Positions 1 to 6,300 of a stretch of 15,170 nt of DNA are shown here, one piece after another. Each line of letters starts with the position of its first letter. Position 1 is the stretch's first letter. A program made the position numbers and the translations under genes. The notes under the pieces were generated by a model that saw only the letters and a program-made list of their open reading frames with translations, was not told the origin of the DNA and ran no database searches. The stretch is from Cyclostephanos tholiformis (Eukaryota; Bacillariophyta; Thalassiosirophyceae; Thalassiosirales; Thalassiosiraceae): contig JALLPB010001292.1 in NCBI GenBank assembly GCA_036939975.1, forward strand, positions 1-15,170. Direction: 5' to 3'.

Positions 1-799
1 AAGAGGAAAATAAGAATGTACACAGATAAGTTTAAGTTTTTGAGTCACATTAGACATTGACTTACAGCGGAGAATCAGAAACCTCGTTCACTTGTGTATG
101 AGAACTGCTAGTGGGAATGAAAAAATGTTTGGAACGTTAATTTTTTGTGAAACCAGAAAATCATAACTAGATGTTCAGATTTCCTGTGCTCTCCACGTGT
201 TGGGATGAGACAGGGGTCCGCATCGCAGCACATGTCCAATCAGCCATTCCCCACGTGCAGCAATGGACCTTCATGTGCATAAGCCATACCGGGTGACGGC
301 ATCACCATCCCTGATCTCGTTTCGGTCCCCCAACCTCACTCGTATCGTTGCCCTCCCCCCCCACTCCATTGTGAATGTCATTCTCGTTTGGAGGATAACA
401 GCGGCTCTATTAACAGTGTGAATCCATTCCTCAATTGTCGGGGACTGCCTACGGCCTCCACCCATAGTTCGTTCCTTGTCCGAACGTAGGTGTCTGCATT
501 CCCTACCACGGCAGCAGCACGGACATCACATCCGATGAAGTCGCGTCGTCCGCATGGCTCACCTCGGTGCGGAAGGTGGGGGGCACATGCGGCTGTGCCA
601 CCAAGAAGAAGAGGAGGACCAGCGACAAACAACCAGTTTAATGCATCGATCCCCCAGCCATGTCGGTGGCATCATCCAGGGCGGCCCGCAACGACGTTTG
701 ACAGAGGATGCCTCCACGCTTCGCCGACACAGTATGCTCGAGAGCGGTCATTTTCAAATTCAGCACCAATACCCCCTCGTACTGCATTACGTCAAGGAG
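1..799. other. Intergenic region, no gene recognised
   Basis: I see no protein-coding gene here. Short open frames exist on both strands, but none carries a recognisable domain and none has splice sites that join it to anything. The stretch contains two perfect CACGTG palindromes (194-199 and 252-257) and a poly-C run near 353-362. The first half is AT-rich and the part from about 480 is GC-richer. It ends at the target site of the retrotransposon that begins at 805. Confidence 0.5.
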
Positions 800-804
800 G
801 AACG
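800..804. repeat. Target site duplication, left copy (GAACG)
   Basis: The five bases GAACG immediately before the left LTR are identical to the five bases immediately after the right LTR (2941-2945). A 5-bp duplication is the usual product of copia-type integrase. The exact match at LTR ends defined independently by TGTTGA and TCAACA fixes the element boundaries. Confidence 0.9.
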
Positions 805-995
805 TGTTGAGGACACGATGAATCAATTGATTCAGATCCGATTTGATGTTGTAAATCAAGATATTGACTTATGCCAGTCTACTCTACTCTGTGGCTACAG
901 GATGGATGTGACGTGAAAGGAGAGCATCTCTCAAGCTCACCTTCTTCTGTGCTGGACAGTACGATGTATGTACTGGCTTGGATTTTGTCTCAACA
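805..995 (-). repeat. LTR, left copy (3' LTR of the minus-strand element)
   Basis: This 191-bp LTR starts TGTTGAGGACAC and ends TTTTGTCTCAACA on the plus strand, giving perfect 6-bp terminal inverted repeats. It aligns along its whole length with 2736-2940. It lacks several short blocks (3-6 bp each) present in the other copy near its right half, for example inside the CTCACC/TTCTTC junction and after TGTATGTAC. Confidence 0.92.
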
Positions 996-1007
996 CACCC
1001 CCACAAT
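996..1007 (-). other. Candidate polypurine tract of the minus-strand copia element
   Basis: Read on the minus strand, the bases just before the 3' LTR are ATTGTGGGGGTG, a G-rich run touching the LTR edge. This is where plus-strand DNA synthesis is primed in LTR retrotransposons. It is short and interrupted by T, so the call rests mainly on position. Confidence 0.5.
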
Positions 1008-1027
1008 GAAAGATAGGTCGGTACGAC

Positions 1028-2666
1028 TCAGGGTTTCATTGGAGAAGGAGAAGTTGAAGTTAAATTTTGTATTGGTGTAGAAGTGGTGGAAGGTGCCAAT
1101 GTCGGATGTTGAGCCGGTATAGAGGGAGGCGGAGTGTCAACATATTCGATGGGACAATTCATCAACATTGCACGGAAAAGACGAAATTTATGTCCTTGAA
1201 GAGGTTTTGCGAGAACGTCTGCCCACATTGCTTTGGTGGGACATTAGCGTAATTCTAGTTCACCAAAAATGTGGTAATGTCAAACAAATAAAATACTTTG
1301 CTTTGATGTGTTTCATCCGATTTGAGCTGGATACATAACTATTTTTGGCAAGGGAAAGGGTGTTCATATTGTCTTGATAGACAATATTGGATGAAATAAT
1401 GGTGTATCCCTGAAGTTATGAGTCTATTGAACATCACTGCATTTGTCATAAAGGCCGATCAAGTTTCTTGTCAACTGTGTCATATCGGGTGGAGAGCCAA
1501 TCGGTAAACCATTTACCAACCATTGAATCCTCATGTCCAGTGAAGAGGTCGTCAACGTGCCAGCATACTGTGAGTTGTTTGCCATTCACCATATTATTTG
1601 CAACACAAGGGTCATAGGGATATATCTCGAAACCAATAGAAGTGAGATCAGCAACGAGCTTTCTGTAAAATAATAAAGCACTTTTCATCATGCCGTAGAT
1701 GGCCTTCTCGACTTGAACATAGAGGATTGGTTTACCTTTTACATTGGTGGTAATATATTTTCGGAAGAGGGAAGGTTCCACTTTAACCATCAACTCCGCA
1801 AGGATACCATCAAGGCACATGATGACATAATCCGGGTTATCGGCTTGGAGAAACGTGCCTGGAATATCACAAGTAGCAACATGACGGCTTTCATGTGCAA
1901 ATATCGTTCCCTGTATGAAGATAGCCTCGGAGGTCACGGTGTGCACGGTGGCTTCCTCTTTGGTGATGGCATAGGCATGGGCCTTGATTTTGCCAGAACT
2001 TTTTAGAGAAAGGAACATGAGTGATGTTAGAACCTTCCAACGATCATCACGGGTGAGGGTGGAGGGGTCACATGGACGTAAGTAACGAAGGGTGTGAAAT
2101 TGTGTCAGTTCTTTGCGAAATGCATCTTTACCACGATCGGCAAATTTACGAAGCCCAGCTTTAAGACTGTATTGCTTCTTTGAGGGAATGGTTTCGTTAA
2201 AGTAAAGGGATTCAGCTGTGCGAACCATGACATAGTGACGTATGTGAGCCATGACATCGTCATCCTGTAAAGCAAGGTCACCATCAGTAACATCAGTCCC
2301 GTCTGCCATACGATAGGGATAATTGGGTGGAAGCTTGTTCACGTCGGCAAAAGTCGTGAAAAGATGGCAATCGTCAAGTTATTGAGGAGGTTGCTGTTGT
2401 TCACGGGAAGGGTATCGGGAAGTTGGCAGAATAGGAGGAGCTGGTGGCAGCGCAGGAGGAGTTGAAGAATCAGGCTCAACTTTGGGAGGAAAGAACGGAG
2501 TAGCAGGTAAGACAGGATAATCGTCATCATCGTCGATCTCAATCACCTCCGGGGGAGGGGGAAGAATATCAGAAGAATCGAGATCTGCATTAAAAGCTGC
2601 CTCCATTGCAAGGGCTTCCCAGTCGTAAGTGGGAATGTTGGTAACATCAGAAGTGCCACGGGATGC
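1028..2666 (-). pseudogene. pol: Decayed copia pol remnant: RT and partial RNase H
   Basis: Reading from 2666 leftward, one frame is open to 1446 except for a single TAA at 2381-2379. It encodes an acidic, proline-rich linker (about 2606-2382) and then a reverse transcriptase: a motif DIPGTFLQAD, KAIYGMMKSALLFYRKL, and the catalytic box as HVDD where YVDD is usual. The frame ends at 1446. RNase H resumes at about 1385 in another frame (IVYQDN, then SLAKN and KHIKAKYF), reaches a stop at 1262-1260, shifts frame again, and finishes with MWADVLAKPLQGHKF and MNCPIEY, the normal end of copia polyproteins. Tether and early RNase H sequence is missing between 1446 and about 1385. Gag, protease and integrase are gone. 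It is a dead copy with several frame breaks. Confidence 0.88.
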
Positions 2667-2735
2667 TCAGCCGGAATGTCGGGGTAAGCGGCCATGGGTG
2701 AGGGGGGGGGAACACCTGAATAAAATCAATTAATA

Positions 2736-2940
2736 GGTTGAGGACACAATGAATCAATAGATTCGGATCCGATTTGACTGTGTAAATCGAGATATTAATT
2801 GATTACTCTACTCGGTGGCTACAGGAGGGATGTGACGTGGAAGGAGAGCATCTCTCCAGCTCACCTCCTTCTTCTGTGCTGGGCGGTATCGTACGATGTA
2901 TGTACGTAGTGGCTTGAACCGGGGAGATTTTGTTTCAACA
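2736..2940 (-). repeat. LTR, right copy (5' LTR of the minus-strand element)
   Basis: This 205-bp LTR is the partner of 805-995. It starts GGTTGAGGACAC on the plus strand (first T changed to G) and ends TTTTGTTTCAACA. It is longer than the left copy because of several short extra blocks in its right half. The G/C tract at 2702-2710 lies just inside the element, where the leader and primer-binding site would be. I could not identify a primer-binding site. Confidence 0.9.
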
Positions 2941-2945
2941 GAACG
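2941..2945. repeat. Target site duplication, right copy (GAACG)
   Basis: Identical to 800-804 and directly abutting the right LTR. See the left copy for the argument. Confidence 0.9.
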
Positions 2946-3312
2946 GCAACCTCCCGGCACGTAAGCGAGGTCCGCGCAGCGGTCGTCGTCGGCTAAACCG
3001 TCTCCCCTACGCATCGACATCGTCGCCGCCGGACGCGCCCGACGACGATCAAGGTACCGTGACCATACATATTATTATCGTGAAGTACAGTATCGCTATC
3101 TAAATTAGTGCGTGGTAGTAAATACCATTCTGACAATCCAATCCCACCAGAAAAATTTAGAGGTGAAATACCCTACTACTCGAGGTATTATTATTTTTTT
3201 ATGGTAGACTTCATATCTCATTTCACGAGAGGCCATCATTGGTGTTCGGTCTGCCCTTTCCTCCGGCGCAAAGGAGGGGATGGCGTCACGAGCTGCAGAA
3301 TAAATTACTGTC
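2946..3312 (+). promoter_or_regulatory. Probable promoter and 5' UTR of the MBD-PHD-SET gene
   Basis: This 367-bp stretch lies between the retrotransposon and the first codon of the host gene. It opens with a GC- and CpG-rich block (2946-3050) holding a 10-bp inverted repeat (2983-2992 with 3039-3048, TCGTCGTCGG against its complement), then turns AT-rich. I see no convincing TATA box. An in-frame TAA at 3301-3303 precedes the chosen ATG, so the coding region cannot extend upstream without another exon. The region has been cut off from its former upstream DNA by the copia insertion. Confidence 0.45.
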
Positions 3313-6300
3313 ATGAAAACGAAGAAAAGGGGGGGCGGAAGCAAGGAAGGCAAACCCATCCCGGCGGCAGGATTGCCCGCGGGATGGGTGACACGCGACA
3401 AGCCTCGAATCGTCAATGCGGTTAGTGGCAATAACGACAGCATGCGGAAATTTTGGTATTCCCCGATCCTCAACTTGCAATTCAGATCCCGTGAGTGTGC
3501 TCGGCCTCTTTTTTTTGTCGGCGAGTGAATACATGCCTTTGTGTTGAATGTTTATCCATGACTTAATTACCCAGTGACACTTCCGCGAATTGTAGTGCAA
3601 AGTGCCCGTCGATTCCTTCAATATTTGAAGAGGGCAAATGGGGACGAAGGAATCGCGATCAACGAGTTTCGCCAAAATAGCGCAATTGATTCCGATCGAA
3701 GGGCCGGGAAGGGCTCAATCGCTGATGTGTTACTAGCTCCGGGGAAATCTCCCGAGGCAACGAAGCCGAGTCCGGTCGTCAATGTCGGCGATGTTGGTTA
3801 CACATTTCGCAAGGAGTTTCACACGGGATGGTACAACGGGACTGTCGTCGAAATTCGTCCACATGCCGGTAAGTGTGTAGATTCTTGCCTCCCTCCCACA
3901 CCCACTCAGCTCTCTTGCTCCGCGGTATGTATATGATTTTTTTCTCAAAACGGACGTGATGATTCATTGCTCTCACACAGCAGGTGGAAAAGATCGCCGA
4001 TGTGTCTACGAGGATGGCGATTGTGAAGACCTAAGTCTTATTGAATTGCAAAACCTTGCTATAATTGACCCGAACGTGATGAAGAAAAAGCCGAGCTCCG
4101 CGCCGAAAGAAACGACCAAGACCCCAAAAACAAACGATGCAGTGCACCTGCCATTGCCACGGAATGGAAGGGTGTATACAACGACTGAGGCATATACAGT
4201 CCTCTCTGCATTTCCAAAGTATACTCGCGAGCGCAAGCGCGCTATTAAATTTGCACACGAAAATGGCTATATTCCAAAAAGCGAGAGAAGTATCTATAAA
4301 ATTTTGGAAAAGGTTGAACGTGTAACTCCAGAATCAAACGATGCAGTACACCTACCGTTGCCACGGAATGGAAGAGTTTATACAAAAACTGAAGCATTTA
4401 TAGCCCTCTCTTCATTTCCAAAATATACTCGTGAGCGCAAGCTTGCCGTCAAAATGGCACATGAAAGTGGCTATGTTCCAATTAGCATGAGAAGTATCTA
4501 TAAATTTTTGGAAAAGTATGAACGCGGTGGAAAAATTGTCGAAACTCATTGGGGAGATAAATCGAATAATAACTCGTGGGGACGAAAATTTTCCGAGCTG
4601 AAAGAATACAAGAGGAAATATGGGTGAGAATGATAGAATCTAGTTAGTGGCTGATTTTATTCTCCTGTATGAAACTCTCAACCCCCTCCACTTTGCAGTC
4701 ATACGTCCGTACCTGTTAGCACCGATAAAAATCTCCATGACTGGGCAGCTAATCAACGGGAGTACTACGCCAGATTTCTTGATGCAAAAGGGAAGAAGCT
4801 CATCTCGCAGGAAAAAATTGACTTGTTGGTAAGTTCTCTCGTTGTTTTCTGATGCCAGAGTGCCTGCCGATTTGAACGTGTTGTCATTACTGAATTACTA
4901 ATATATCCACTCACTCACACGTTACACGTATGGTGCAGAAAAGTATTGGCTTTGAATTTCATGTGAAAAAAGGAAACACAGTCAAATCAGAAGCCACGGC
5001 CGTCCCCAAACAACGGACGTGCATGATGCCTTCAAGTCACGAAGAAGTGAATGAGTCTCGAAAAAGTAAAAGAGCCGTTAGACCGCCCCAAAAGGTCGAC
5101 GAGATATACAGCTATGAGCAAATGAAAAACTTGTATCGAAGAAAAAAATCGCATGAGGATGACCCATTGACCTCGCGGCATCAATCAAAAAAGGCTCGTA
5201 TAGATCCATCAACTCCAGGGGGACATATTCTTTCGGCTATAAATGATGACATTCCCATGGACAACGCTGCGGCATCAACACTTCATGTCGAGAATTCCGG
5301 AGATTTGCGCCCCGATGGAAGAAGTTTGTACGATTCTGATGACGACGACAGAGAATGGCTTGAGAGAGTGGCCGCGTCATTGGGAGCAGAAAAACGAGTG
5401 ACACCTCCATCCGCTCCAAACTTGAATAAATTACCAAGTCAAAACCATCCATCTCACACGAAATCAGACGTAGCCTCTCCATCTTCCTTAGTGACATGCC
5501 AAAGTAACATCAAAACTGGTAATTGTGATAATTATGCGATGAAACAGCCACCACAGTCCGTGCTTATCTCAAACATACAATCTGTTTCTCAAGACCCTGT
5601 GAGAAATGTACTGCTCAGTGAATACAAAGTAGGAAGTCGGTATGGAACCTACGTCATTAACAAGAATGACAAGCGGGGTAGGGTCGGGGAGGTCATTTTA
5701 GAAAATGGCGATTCCTGGGTTGAGGTTGCAATTGGTGGCACACTAAAAAAATATCATATTACACACCTCATCGTCGTGCCTTCAAAGCATTCCAAAGCTT
5801 CTGGATCCATGAATGCATGCAATGCATCCACAAAATCAAGTTCAAGTAAAAACATTCGCGCCAAATCATCAGCCAGTGAAAGAAAGCCACCATCCACTGA
5901 AAAAAAAAAACTTCCAAAGGTAACGAATGTTCCACCAAAAATCGAACTGAATGTTTCGAATGAAGAGATACTATTATCAAATGAAAAGATGATTCCGGCA
6001 TTTTCTGCTGATCACCTCTTTTGCTGGTTTTGTTATGTTTGTGACGCTGCCAATAATCCGGGTGCATCGGAATGCAATAAATGCAACGGAAGGAAAACTG
6101 ACAAATCCAAGAGATCTATCCTGCTTGGAATCGCAGAAAGTGCAATTATGGATGAGTCAAAAACAGTGGAGGAAGCAATAAGCTGCATTCCATATTCTGA
6201 TCGAGCGTCAATACCGAAGAAGCTCATCGAATACCTTCTTGAAGTCAAAAGTTTAGGGCCATCGAACGTTGAAATGTTTAGTTATGTGCCTAGGCCCATC

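Larger units (their letters stand above)
805..2940 (-). mobile_element. Internally deleted Ty1/copia LTR retrotransposon, complete from LTR to LTR
   Basis: A 2136-bp element transcribed right to left. Direct repeats at 805-995 and 2736-2940 are its LTRs. Each ends in TCAACA on the right and starts with TGTTGA on the left, although the right copy has G for the first T. GAACG flanks both sides. Between the LTRs lies only the end of pol: the integrase-RT linker, reverse transcriptase and a shortened RNase H. Gag, protease and integrase are absent, and so is the stretch between the RT core and RNase H. The LTRs differ by substitutions and several indels (roughly 90% identity in aligned columns, by eye), so the insertion is not recent. 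It cannot be autonomous. The RT resembles diatom CoDi elements in my recollection, and its lineage differs from the element at the right end of the window. Confidence 0.92.

Noticed and set aside
554..916. Plus-strand open frame of 120 codons running into the left LTR
   Set aside because: No domain is recognisable, its end lies inside the LTR, and after removing the transposon the frame stops within a few codons. Probably chance.
2379..2606. Separate small Pro/Asp-rich protein on the minus strand
   Set aside because: It is in the same frame as the RT remnant with only one stop between, and looks like the integrase-RT linker of the same pol.
2956..2970. Splice donor CGTAAGCG just after the right target duplication, hinting at an upstream exon of the host gene
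   Set aside because: No matching acceptor gives a frame into exon 1, which already has its own ATG after an in-frame stop.
3108..3425. Plus-strand 105-codon open frame upstream of and overlapping exon 1
   Set aside because: It is in another frame from the MBD-like exon, has no recognisable domain, and overlaps the better supported coding start.
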